Below, piece after piece: positions 14,524 through 21,605 of a stretch of 21,605 nt of DNA. This stretch comes from an uncultured Eubacteriales bacterium (GTDB lineage: Bacteria; Bacillota; Clostridia; Lachnospirales; CAG-274), in the NCBI GenBank assembly GCA_902497185.1, contig CABVEG010000005.1, forward strand, positions 1 to 21,605, written 5' to 3'. Each line of letters opens with the position of its first letter. Position 1 is the stretch's first letter. Made by a program: the position numbers and the translations under genes. Below the pieces are notes generated by a model. It was not told the DNA's origin and did no database searches. It saw nothing but the letters and a program-made list of their open reading frames with translations.

Positions 14524-17349
14524 TTACTTCACATCACAAAACTCATAATAAAGCTCATCGCTATTGCCCATAAACTTAATATACTGCTGTTTAGAGGCAT
14601 TTACACCTGCAAGATTAATATACCTTATACCGTCCTTAATTTCCACATAATTACTTTCACCTACGGAAGAAAGCACAACAATATTTTTATCACTGTTTCT
14701 TGATGCAGTTTTTAATATATCGTGGAGTGCATCTCTTTCCCTTGAATCGGTAATGCCTGTGAGAGGATATACATCAAGCATAACAATTATGTTCTTTCTG
14801 CTTAATCTGTTTAAATAATCCTGCAAATATCTCCACTGATCACCGCTTGCAGCCTTAAGACTGCCATTAGATACAGCAAGAGTCACAAATGAAAAGTCAT
14901 CATTTTCACTTGTCTGATACTTATTCTGATTAATAACTGACGGCACGGAGCTATTGTTTGTAATACCTGATTCACCTACAAAAGCCATAGTTCTTGCACC
15001 ATCAGACATCTGATTAATAAGGCTTGTGCCGGCAGAGCCAATATACTTAGTTGTACCAAAGGCAGTTACGGTAGTAAAATCACCTGTAAGGCTTGAGAGG
15101 TCAGCCTCCATATAATCCTGCATATTTGTTGAATTAACACCGCCTGCATTGCCTGCCGCTGCCTGCGCCATTAAGTAATCCACATAAACACTGCCCTCTG
15201 TATTTTCATCAGTAGTGTTTAATGAGGATACATAAATCTTGTTAAGATAAACAGGTGATGTAACCTCATCAGGAAGATAAACCGTAGCCTGCTTCCAATC
15301 CTTGCTGTTAAGGTTGCCTGAAATTGTAACGTCAGTTGACTGTCCCTCGCCATAAGTAATTACAGCCTTTAACAAATTGTCACTGCCGTCACCCTTATAC
15401 CAAATACTGAAATCTGACACTCCTTCAGGGAAAGGAATATTGTTCTTTTCAAGGCTTGCATAAACAGACTGTGTTGTAGTCTGATTTTCCTTAAATTTAT
15501 AATCAATTCTTATTGAGGAATTACCGTCATACTGAACATTGCTGTCGGTTTCGGCACTGCCCTCAACACCTGAATCTTCAGGATAGTAATACATTACAAT
15601 ATCTCTTGGTGCCTCAAAGCTGTTAAGGGCAACAAACTTTTTACCTACGGATATAGTCATTTTTGCACTTACGTCATAGCCCTTTCCTGTTACAACACAG
15701 GTACCCTCACTGTCAGCAACAAAAGAACCATCTTCAATATGTCCAATAGAGCTGTCACTTACACTCCACTCTATATTATCGCTTTCAACATCAATGGAAT
15801 AGCCGTCTTTATTAATAACCTGTGCCGTAAGATAAGATTTTTCGCCTACACTTAATGTGTAGTGCTCTGCACCTACTCTTAAAGCAGCAGCTCCCTTTAA
15901 CACCGTCACATCAACAGTACCGCTTATATCACCGTAGTTTACTGTAATTGTGCCTGTGCCTGTTTCTGACGGAGTAAATATATTATCATTCCAAGTTCCC
16001 TCAATAGATGAACTGAAAGTAAGTTTGCCTAAATCAACAGGAAGTTCAGCAAGCTGACCGTCATATACATTGACATAAATCTTGCTTTCAAAATCCTTAA
16101 ACATAATGTTTTCATCAGCATCACCAACATAAGGCTCAACTCTCTTAGGTACTCCTGCTTCACCGTTTACCTTTATGCCGACACCATTTGCAACAGCTCT
16201 TTGGGAGCCCTCACTAGGAACATTTACTACCTCAGGACCTGTTGAGGTTTTAGTCTGTACAGCCATAGTTGTAGAGCCGCCGCCATCAAGGTGAATAGCG
16301 TCATATGCACCATATTCCTTCATTATGGCCGCTGCCTCGGCATGAGTAGCACCCTTACCGTTTTTTCTGCCGTCTATACATACAATAAATATCTTTGACT
16401 TATCCTGATTTACACCAAGCATAGTCCTGGGATTATAAGCATTTTCGCCTATAATAAGACCATTATTAACAACCTGACCGTTTCTTAAAAGCTCACCGCC
16501 ACCGCTTAAACCAACGGCAATATCTGTAATGGACTTACCCTCTCTGAAAACAAACTTTTCACTTTCAGAAAAGCCAACTGTCATACCTATTGAATACTTG
16601 CTTATTTCTGTCTGTCTTGAGGCATTGCTCATTACAATAATAAAGCCCTTTTCCGGTACATCCACAGTTTCTCCGGGATTAGAAATATATGTAACCTTAC
16701 TTTCTTCAACCACAATTTTAGTAAGATTTTTAAAATAAGCATCAAGAGTAGCCGTTGATGTAATGGCACGTCTGTCAAAATAAACAGGCTTTGAAAAATC
16801 AGTTACCTTATTTTTGCCTCCAAGCTCCGTTTTTGTATTATTCATACTGTAAAAGCTCATACTTGACTTAACATAGTCAATAAAGGGTGTGCCGTAATTG
16901 TCAATAAAAAAACCTGCATAACGGTTTTCGCTGCCATTATAGTAATTCTGGGCTGCAATCATATCACCGTCACCTGCAACCTGACCCATACTTGACTTTA
17001 AAGTGCCTGAACCGAAAAAGTCACCATTTACGGCAGCTACAACACCATTATCCTTAGCAAGCTTTTCAACTGTTGCTTTTCCTCCGTATTTATCAACAGT
17101 TTCAATAACATCAAAAGCAAGATCCTCCTCTGATGCATCCATTGTAAGGACATAAACGTCCATCCAGCCTGAGCTGTACATTCTTGTGCTTTTTTCATAG
17201 GTAAGCCCTTGAGCTATGGTCTGAATGTCTTTTTTCTCATACAGCACTGTTGTGTCAGCAGCATAAGCAGATGTTAAGCCCATTGAACCAAGGGTTACTG
17301 ATGCAGAAAGAACACAGCCTATTATCCTTTTCAAAATTTTTTTATTCAT
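14524..17349 (-). CDS. Large secreted phosphodiester glycosidase (NAGPA family) with Ig-like, CBM-like and degenerate phosphoesterase-like domains
   Basis: This 941-residue protein has a signal peptide (residues 1-31, ending SAYA-AD). A NAGPA domain (PF09992) spans about residues 80-395, with AAVNGDFFGSG, SGGGELLRNGQ, IFIVCIDGRKNGKGATHAEA and the hallmark HLDGGGSTTMAV (Asp355). These enzymes cleave sugar-1-phosphate diesters, and bacterial members act on wall glycopolymers. About 405-565 contains two Ig-like segments (the second with YTLSVGEKSYL and IEWSVSDSSIGHI). About 570-735 is a beta-rich, carbohydrate-binding-like module (FEAPRDIVMYYYPEDSG, FSIWYKGDGSDNLLKAVI). About 745-941 resembles a calcineurin-like phosphoesterase that has lost its metal ligands (FTTVTAFGTTK, AFVGESG, QWRYLQDYLNRLSRKNIIVM, DGIRYINLAG). 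GGAGA precedes the ATG. It is the first gene of the envelope operon, suggesting trimming or remodelling of the exported polymer. Confidence 0.88.
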   Translation of the reverse strand: MNKKILKRIIGCVLSASVTLGSMGLTSAYAADTTVLYEKKDIQTIAQGLTYEKSTRMYSSGWMDVYVLTMDASEEDLAFDVIETVDKYGGKATVEKLAKDNGVVAAVNGDFFGSGTLKSSMGQVAGDGDMIAAQNYYNGSENRYAGFFIDNYGTPFIDYVKSSMSFYSMNNTKTELGGKNKVTDFSKPVYFDRRAITSTATLDAYFKNLTKIVVEESKVTYISNPGETVDVPEKGFIIVMSNASRQTEISKYSIGMTVGFSESEKFVFREGKSITDIAVGLSGGGELLRNGQVVNNGLIIGENAYNPRTMLGVNQDKSKIFIVCIDGRKNGKGATHAEAAAIMKEYGAYDAIHLDGGGSTTMAVQTKTSTGPEVVNVPSEGSQRAVANGVGIKVNGEAGVPKRVEPYVGDADENIMFKDFESKIYVNVYDGQLAELPVDLGKLTFSSSIEGTWNDNIFTPSETGTGTITVNYGDISGTVDVTVLKGAAALRVGAEHYTLSVGEKSYLTAQVINKDGYSIDVESDNIEWSVSDSSIGHIEDGSFVADSEGTCVVTGKGYDVSAKMTISVGKKFVALNSFEAPRDIVMYYYPEDSGVEGSAETDSNVQYDGNSSIRIDYKFKENQTTTQSVYASLEKNNIPFPEGVSDFSIWYKGDGSDNLLKAVITYGEGQSTDVTISGNLNSKDWKQATVYLPDEVTSPVYLNKIYVSSLNTTDENTEGSVYVDYLMAQAAAGNAGGVNSTNMQDYMEADLSSLTGDFTTVTAFGTTKYIGSAGTSLINQMSDGARTMAFVGESGITNNSSVPSVINQNKYQTSENDDFSFVTLAVSNGSLKAASGDQWRYLQDYLNRLSRKNIIVMLDVYPLTGITDSRERDALHDILKTASRNSDKNIVVLSSVGESNYVEIKDGIRYINLAGVNASKQQYIKFMGNSDELYYEFCDVK

Positions 17350-17390
17350 ACAAAATCTCCATTCTCATATAATCATACTAACTCATTAGG

Positions 17391-17419
17391 ATTATAACAC
17401 AAAACAAAATCCAATACAA
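17391..17419 (-). promoter_or_regulatory. Sigma-A promoter for the envelope operon
   Basis: On the minus strand TTGTAT (17414-17419) and TATAAT (17391-17396) are 17 bp apart, about 42 nt before the start of the NAGPA gene. All ten following genes are co-directional with gaps of 60 nt or less until the terminator at 5633-5690, so this may drive the whole 11.7-kb unit. Confidence 0.75.
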
Positions 17420-17682
17420 TAAATTAATATTTACAGTTAAGTTACATTTTACTTTATAAATAAAGCCCTAAAAAATATGATAGAGATTTGTAGTGTTTGT
17501 AATTATTTAACATAATATTTTTATTTATACAGTAAAAATACATCAATTTCAACAAATATAAAATAGAGGATTATTTTTAAATTTGATTTTTTTCATAAAA
17601 TATACATTAACAAAAAGAAATAATTTTAATTTTTTTAACAAAACAGCTCTAAATTCCAAAAAAACACGAAAAAAATTAACAC
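17420..17682. other. AT-rich intergenic stretch without a gene
   Basis: This part of the 519-bp gap between the divergent envelope operon and adhE is very AT-rich. I see no open frame with a ribosome binding site, no clear hairpin, and only a stray TTAACAA Rex-type half-site near 17635-17641. Confidence 0.6.
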
Positions 17683-17710
17683 TTGAAATTATAAAATAAT
17701 ATGATATACT
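17683..17710 (+). promoter_or_regulatory. adhE promoter (extended -10)
   Basis: TTGAAA (17683-17688) and TATACT (17705-17710) are 16 bp apart, with a TGA extension directly before the -10 (TG at 17702-17703). The predicted start point is near 17717, giving a 5' leader of about 150 nt and placing the Rex-like site just downstream. Confidence 0.7.
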
Positions 17711-17717
17711 ATAAATA

Positions 17718-17747
17718 CAAAGATTGATAATTAATTAACAATCTTTG
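17718..17747 (+). promoter_or_regulatory. Rex-like operator inside a 30-bp near-perfect palindrome
   Basis: The core at 17724-17741, TTGATAATTAATTAACAA, matches the Rex consensus TTGTTAA-N4-TTAACAA with one difference. Flanking CAAAGATTG and CAATCTTTG arms extend it to a 30-bp palindrome with a single A-A mismatch. It begins at about the predicted start of transcription, so a bound repressor would block adhE. Rex senses the NADH/NAD+ ratio and classically controls adhE in Firmicutes. The rex gene is not in this window. Confidence 0.7.
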
Positions 17748-17779
17748 TTAAAAAAATATCTTAACTTGTTATAAATATA

Positions 17780-17797
17780 GTTTTGCTGTGGCAAAAC
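17780..17797 (+). other. Small hairpin in the adhE leader
   Basis: GTTTTGC-TGTG-GCAAAAC is a perfect 7-bp stem with a 4-nt loop in the 5' leader between the two Rex-like sites. It is followed by ATTTATTTTTAG, so it could act as a weak attenuator; its role is unknown. Confidence 0.4.
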
Positions 17798-17815
17798 ATT
17801 TATTTTTAGCAAAGT

Positions 17816-17833
17816 TTGTTAAAAAAATAACGA
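17816..17833 (+). promoter_or_regulatory. Second, weaker Rex-like site in the adhE leader
   Basis: TTGTTAA-AAAA-ATAACGA has a perfect left half and two mismatches in the right half compared with the Rex consensus. It lies 35 nt before the adhE start codon. Alone it would be marginal; next to the stronger site it may allow cooperative binding. Confidence 0.4.
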
Positions 17834-17868
17834 AATTTCAATCAGTATAAAAAGAAAGGACGATTTAT

Positions 17869-20478
17869 ATGGAAAACAAAAATGTAACAACACCTATCAT
17901 TGACAATGTTGATGCACTTTTATCTAAAATGCAGAGAATGAAAAAGGCTCAGGAAGAATTTGCCACATTTACCCAGGAGCAGGTAGACAAAATATTTTTT
18001 GAAGCTGCAATGGCTGCCAATAAAATGAGAATACCTCTTGCTAAAATGGCAGTATCCGAAACAGGTATGGGTATTGTTGAAGACAAGGTTATAAAAAATC
18101 ATTATGCCTCAGAATATATTTACAATGCTTACAGACATTGCAAAACCTGTGGTGTAATAGAGGAGGATAAAGCCTACGGTATTAAGAAAATAGCTGAACC
18201 TATTGGTCTTATTGCAGCAGTTATTCCTACTACCAACCCAACATCAACAGCAATATTTAAAACGCTTATTTCTTTAAAAACAAGAAATGCAATTATTATA
18301 AGCCCTCATCCACGAGCTAAAGAAAGTACTATAGCTGCTGCAAAGGTAGTGCTTGATGCTGCCGTTAAAGCAGGCGCACCTGAGGAAATTATAGGCTGGA
18401 TAGATGTTCCGTCTCTTGAGCTTACAAATGAGGTTATGAAAAATTCAGATATTATACTTGCTACAGGCGGTCCCGGTATGGTTAAGGCAGCTTATTCATC
18501 AGGCAAGCCTGCTTTAGGCGTAGGTGCAGGCAACACACCTGTTATTATTGATGAAAGCGCAGATATTCTTCTTGCCGTAAACTCAATTATTCATTCCAAA
18601 ACCTTTGATAACGGTATGATTTGTGCCTCTGAACAGTCAGTTACAGTTGTAGGCAATATTTACGATGCCGTTAAGAAGGAATTTGCAGACAGAGGCTGCT
18701 ACTTCCTTAAAGAAGATGAGCTTGATAAGGTAAGAAAAACAATTATTATAAACGGTGCTTTAAATGCTAAAATTGTAGGTCAAAGCGCTTACACCATTGC
18801 TAAACTTTCAGGAGTAAATGTACCTGAAAAAACTAAGATATTAATTGGTGAAGTTGAATCCGTAGATATTTCAGAGGAATTTGCTCACGAAAAACTTTCT
18901 CCCGTATTGGCAATGTACAAAGCTAAAGACTTTGACGAAGCTCTTGAAAAAGCTAAGCAGCTTGTGGCAGACGGCGGATACGGTCATACATCATCACTTT
19001 ATATTAACACAGCAGAAAAGGAAAAAATGGCTAAACACGCAGCTGCAATGAAAACCTGCCGTATACTTATAAATACCCCTTCTTCTCACGGCGGTATAGG
19101 TGACTTATATAACTTTAAGCTCACTCCATCTCTTACACTTGGCTGTGGTTCATGGGGCGGCAACTCAGTATCAGAAAACGTTGGAATTAAGCATTTAATT
19201 AACATTAAAACTGTAGCAGAGAGGAGAGAAAATATGCTTTGGTTCAGAGCACCTGAAAAGGTTTACTTTAAAAAAGGCTGTCTGCCTGTTGCCCTTGACG
19301 AGCTGGGTACTGTAATGCATAAGAAAAAGGCATTTATTGTTACGGACAGCTTCTTATATAAAAACGGATATACAAAGGCAATTACAGATAAATTGGATGA
19401 AATGGGTATTACTCATACCTGCTTTTATGAGGTTGCCCCTGATCCTAACTTAGCTTGTGCAAAAGCAGGTGCAGAGGCAATGAAATCCTTTGAACCTGAT
19501 GTAATTATTGCTCTTGGCGGCGGCTCTGCTATGGATGCAGGTAAAATTATGTGGGTACTTTATGAGCATCCCGAGGTTGACTTCCTTGATATGGCTATGA
19601 GATTTTCAGACATCAGAAAGAGAATATATACCTTCCCTAAGATGGGTGAAAAGGCTTATTTTGTAGCAATTCCTACTTCATCAGGCACAGGATCAGAGGT
19701 TACACCTTTTGCAGTTATTACTGATGAAAAGACAGGTACAAAGTATCCTCTTGCCGATTACGAATTACTTCCAAATATGGCTATTATTGATGCTGACAAT
19801 ATGAAGGATCAGCCAAAGGGACTTACAAGCGCCAGCGGTATTGATGCCCTGACCCATGCTCTTGAGGCTTATGCATCTGTTATGGCTACGGATTATACAG
19901 ACGGTCTTGCTTTAAAGGCTATGAAACTTATATTTAAGTATCTGCCTGATGCTTATGAAAAGGGCGGTTCAGATATGAAAGCAAGAGAGGAAATGGCTAA
20001 TGCCTCTACACTTGCAGGTATGGCATTTGCAAATGCTTTCTTAGGTGTATGCCATTCTATGGCTCATAAGCTTGGTGCATTCCACCACCTTCCACATGGT
20101 GTAGCCAATGCCCTTTTAATAACTGAAATAATGAAATTTAATGCTAACCCTGTTCCTACAAAGATGGGTACATTCCCACAATATGAATATCCACATACTC
20201 TTGAAAGATATGTTGAATGTGCCAACTTCTGTGGTATTACAGGCAAAACCAATGAGGAAACCCTTGATAACTTCATTAATGCCATTGAAGAATTAAAGGC
20301 AAAGGTTGGTATTAAAAAGACTATTAAGGATTACGGAGTTGACGAAAAATATTTCCTTGATACCCTTGACGATATGGTAGAGCAGGCATTTGATGACCAG
20401 TGTACAGGAGCTAACCCAAGATACCCATTAATGAGTGAAATTAAAGAAATGTATTTAAGAGCCTATTACGGCAAATAA
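17869..20478 (+). CDS. adhE: Bifunctional acetaldehyde-CoA/alcohol dehydrogenase
   Basis: AdhE reduces acetyl-CoA to acetaldehyde and then ethanol, regenerating two NAD+ in fermentation; it forms cytosolic spirosome filaments. The 869-residue length is typical. The N-terminal CoA-acylating aldehyde dehydrogenase domain (about residues 15-440) carries IPTTNPTSTAIFKTL, the GAGNTPVIIDES segment and the catalytic Cys252 in DNGMICASEQSV. A linker leads to the iron-dependent alcohol dehydrogenase domain (about 460-865), with the NAD-binding ALGGGSAMDAGK and IPTSSGTGSEVTPFAV, and iron ligands Asp659 and His663 (GIDALTHALEAY), His729 (VCHSMAHKLG) and His743 (HHLPHGVANALL). All key residues are intact. 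AAAGGA lies 8 nt before the ATG. It is probably repressed by Rex through the operators upstream. It shares an operon with the kinase-like gene that follows. Confidence 0.98.
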   Translation: MENKNVTTPIIDNVDALLSKMQRMKKAQEEFATFTQEQVDKIFFEAAMAANKMRIPLAKMAVSETGMGIVEDKVIKNHYASEYIYNAYRHCKTCGVIEEDKAYGIKKIAEPIGLIAAVIPTTNPTSTAIFKTLISLKTRNAIIISPHPRAKESTIAAAKVVLDAAVKAGAPEEIIGWIDVPSLELTNEVMKNSDIILATGGPGMVKAAYSSGKPALGVGAGNTPVIIDESADILLAVNSIIHSKTFDNGMICASEQSVTVVGNIYDAVKKEFADRGCYFLKEDELDKVRKTIIINGALNAKIVGQSAYTIAKLSGVNVPEKTKILIGEVESVDISEEFAHEKLSPVLAMYKAKDFDEALEKAKQLVADGGYGHTSSLYINTAEKEKMAKHAAAMKTCRILINTPSSHGGIGDLYNFKLTPSLTLGCGSWGGNSVSENVGIKHLINIKTVAERRENMLWFRAPEKVYFKKGCLPVALDELGTVMHKKKAFIVTDSFLYKNGYTKAITDKLDEMGITHTCFYEVAPDPNLACAKAGAEAMKSFEPDVIIALGGGSAMDAGKIMWVLYEHPEVDFLDMAMRFSDIRKRIYTFPKMGEKAYFVAIPTSSGTGSEVTPFAVITDEKTGTKYPLADYELLPNMAIIDADNMKDQPKGLTSASGIDALTHALEAYASVMATDYTDGLALKAMKLIFKYLPDAYEKGGSDMKAREEMANASTLAGMAFANAFLGVCHSMAHKLGAFHHLPHGVANALLITEIMKFNANPVPTKMGTFPQYEYPHTLERYVECANFCGITGKTNEETLDNFINAIEELKAKVGIKKTIKDYGVDEKYFLDTLDDMVEQAFDDQCTGANPRYPLMSEIKEMYLRAYYGK

Positions 20479-20495
20479 TTAAGGAGGGAATATTT

Positions 20496-21245
20496 ATGAA
20501 AATAGATAAGATTTTAGCAGAGAGAAAAAACAAGAAGATTTACAAGTCAGGAAATTTTGTAGTTAAGGAATTTGACAAGGATTTTTCCAAGTCAGATATA
20601 TTAAATGAGGCGCTTAATCAGGCAAGAGTTGAAGAAACAGGACTTAGAATACCTCAGCTTGAAGAGGTTACAAAAATTGACGGCAAGTGGTCCATTGTAG
20701 TGGACTACATTGAAGGAAAAACCCTTGCAGAGATTATGGAAAATGACAGAGAAAATTTAGAAAAGTATATGGAAAAATTTGTAAATATACAAATGGAGAT
20801 ACATTCTAAAAGATCACCTCTATTAAATAAACTTAAAGACAAAATGAACAGAAAAATAAGTGAAACAAACTTAGATGCTACTACAAGATATGAGCTTCAC
20901 ACAAGACTTGAGGGTATGCCTAAGCATACTAAGGTTTGCCATGGTGACTTTAACCCAAGTAATATTATAATTTCACCTACGGGAGATTATTATGTGCTTG
21001 ACTGGTCACATGCCACACAGGGAAATGCCAGTGCTGATGCCGCAAGAACATACCTGTTGTTTTATCTTAAGGGGGATAATGAAGCTGCCGAAATGTATAT
21101 GGATATTTTCTGTAAAAAGAGCGATACTGCTAAACAATATGTTCAGCAGTGGCTGCCTATAGTAGCTGCATCCCAATCCGTAAAGGGAAATGAAGAGGAA
21201 AGAGAATTTCTTATGAAATGGATTGACGTTGTAGATTATGAGTAA
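20496..21245 (+). CDS. APH-fold small-molecule phosphotransferase (choline/aminoglycoside kinase-like)
   Basis: This 249-residue protein has the phosphotransferase (APH, PF01636) fold. A short N-lobe contains the probable ATP-binding Lys24 in FVVKEFDKDF and IVVDYIEGKTL at the hinge. The C-lobe has the catalytic loop VCHGDFNPSNIII, with Asp151 as base and Asn156 as metal ligand, and YVLDWSHATQG, with Asp169 as metal-binding acid. These are the standard APH residues, so it should be an active kinase. The substrate cannot be read; many chromosomal relatives phosphorylate small metabolites, so resistance should not be assumed. AAGGAGGG lies 7 nt before the ATG and the gap to adhE is only 17 nt, so it is co-transcribed with adhE. 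It ends in a tandemly repeated TATGAGTAA stretch, and a strong terminator follows. Confidence 0.88.
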   Translation: MKIDKILAERKNKKIYKSGNFVVKEFDKDFSKSDILNEALNQARVEETGLRIPQLEEVTKIDGKWSIVVDYIEGKTLAEIMENDRENLEKYMEKFVNIQMEIHSKRSPLLNKLKDKMNRKISETNLDATTRYELHTRLEGMPKHTKVCHGDFNPSNIIISPTGDYYVLDWSHATQGNASADAARTYLLFYLKGDNEAAEMYMDIFCKKSDTAKQYVQQWLPIVAASQSVKGNEEEREFLMKWIDVVDYE

Positions 21246-21270
21246 TATATAATCTATGAGTAATATATAA
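21237..21270 (+). repeat. Tandem repeat spanning the kinase stop codon
   Basis: TATGAGTAATATATAA occurs twice (21237-21252 and 21255-21270) with an 18-bp period. The first copy contains the gene's stop codon, and the second repeats the same in-frame stop. It looks like a recent slippage duplication. Confidence 0.8.
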
Positions 21271-21302
21271 GCATAGAGGGGATAGCCCCTCTATGTTTTT
21301 TT
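21271..21302 (+). terminator. Rho-independent terminator of the adhE operon
   Basis: CATAGAGGGG-ATAG-CCCCTCTATG is a perfect 10-bp stem with a 4-nt loop, followed directly by seven T residues. It lies 26 nt after the kinase stop codon. Confidence 0.96.
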
Positions 21303-21406
21303 AACAATAAATTCCTCAAGCTGAAAAATCGTTTCTACGGATTGCCTGCGTTGGCAGACAGGGTTCTGTTTATGAAATAAACAATAATTTACACGAAAGT
21401 AAAATA
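21303..21406. other. Non-coding stretch after the adhE-operon terminator
   Basis: No gene is visible. Two small perfect hairpins occur: CTGC-GTTG-GCAG (21346-21357) and GTTTAT-GAA-ATAAAC (21368-21382). They may belong to the same element as the nested structure that follows. Confidence 0.4.
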
Positions 21407-21527
21407 GCGGTGCAAAACAAGTGATGAGCAGGCTTATAGGTAAGCTTGCTTATCTATAAGCCTGATTATTGCTTGTTTTATAGGGCTGAAAGCCCGTGAC
21501 CGAGGCGTTAGCCGAGGTAAGCACCGC
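21407..21527 (+). ncRNA. Candidate structured RNA or mobile-element remnant with nested stems
   Basis: Perfect complementary arms form an ordered nest. An outer stem GCGGTGC (21407-21413) pairs with GCACCGC (21521-21527). A second stem AAAACAAG (21414-21421) pairs with CTTGTTTT (21472-21479). A long hairpin CAGGCTTATAG (21429-21439) pairs with CTATAAGCCTG (21454-21464), with a further TAAGC/GCTTA stem inside. Next come GGGCT-GAA-AGCCC (21483-21495) and a smaller ACCGAGGC-GTTA-GCCGAGGT hairpin (about 21499-21518). This gives a closed multibranch fold of about 121 nt, locally more GC-rich than its surroundings, with no coding frame. The strand is undetermined; plus is given for convenience. It does not match a family I can name with confidence; mobile RNAs such as HEARO/omega RNA or a transposon end are possibilities only. 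Confidence 0.45.
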
Positions 21528-21569
21528 AAGAGTTACGTTGATCAATTAAACACTAATTTAGCCTATCTT

Positions 21570-21605
21570 TGTAGTTACAACGGACGACCACTGGTCGCCC
21601 CTACA
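21570..21605. repeat. REP/MITE-like palindrome at the window edge
   Basis: TGTAG at 21570-21574 and CTACA at 21601-21605 are terminal inverted repeats enclosing GGACGACCA-C-TGGTCGCCC, itself a near-perfect palindrome. The GTAGGGGCGACCA motif (minus strand) is, from memory, a widespread dispersed repeat in Clostridia and other bacteria. The element may continue past the window. Confidence 0.55.

Noticed and set aside
20496..21245. Aminoglycoside resistance gene.
   Set aside because: Only the general APH fold and catalytic motifs are visible. The operon context with adhE fits a metabolic kinase better, and no resistance subfamily can be recognised.
1..21605. CRISPR arrays, tRNA or rRNA genes, phage or plasmid genes.
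   Set aside because: No spaced direct-repeat array, tRNA cloverleaf, rRNA segment, integrase, terminase or replication gene was seen on either strand.

Overview
The window looks like a piece of a low-GC, Gram-positive anaerobe of the class Clostridia, perhaps a Lachnospiraceae-type gut organism. This rests on AT-rich intergenic DNA, strong AGGAGG-type ribosome binding sites, a fermentative AdhE with Rex-like operators, an ECF sigma/DUF4367 locus, and a CsaB/TagA cell-wall polymer operon. The taxonomic placement is inference; there is no rRNA gene here.

Layout. (1) Positions 1-2455, minus strand: a surface-stress type cluster in transcription order of a secreted copper-amine-oxidase-like/DUF4367 protein, an ECF sigma factor with a TTG start, and a single-pass membrane anti-sigma-like protein cut by the window's left edge. 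The first and third proteins share a homologous extracytoplasmic C-terminal domain. (2) 2582-4864, minus: serC then serA, two of the three steps of serine synthesis, from a near-consensus sigma-A promoter. (3) 5052-5621, plus: a lone gene for a cytosolic, internally duplicated DUF305 protein, ending at a strong bidirectional terminator. (4) 5689-17349, minus: a ten-gene envelope-polymer operon reading NAGPA-type glycosidase, flippase, two GT4 glycosyltransferases, DUF4330 protein, O-antigen-ligase-like protein in two pieces, CsaB pyruvyltransferase, small secreted protein, TagA glycosyltransferase. It most plausibly builds, exports, ligates and pyruvylates a secondary cell-wall polymer of the kind that anchors SLH-domain proteins. 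No SLH protein is in the window. (5) 17350-17868: divergent regulatory region with a promoter for each side and two Rex-like operators in front of adhE. (6) 17869-21245, plus: adhE followed 17 nt later by an APH-fold kinase, then a perfect terminator. (7) 21303-21605: no gene, but a compact nested set of stems (candidate structured RNA or mobile-element remnant) and a REP-like palindrome at the edge.

Most worth a second look: the apparent one-base frame break splitting the O-antigen ligase (around 9405-9417), the multi-stem structured element at 21407-21527, the Rex-like site just downstream of the adhE promoter, the shared sensor-like domain in the ECF locus, the duplicated DUF305 protein, and the degenerate phosphoesterase-like tail of the NAGPA protein. 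Several start codons were moved from the longest open frame to the one with a proper ribosome binding site; this is stated in each entry.
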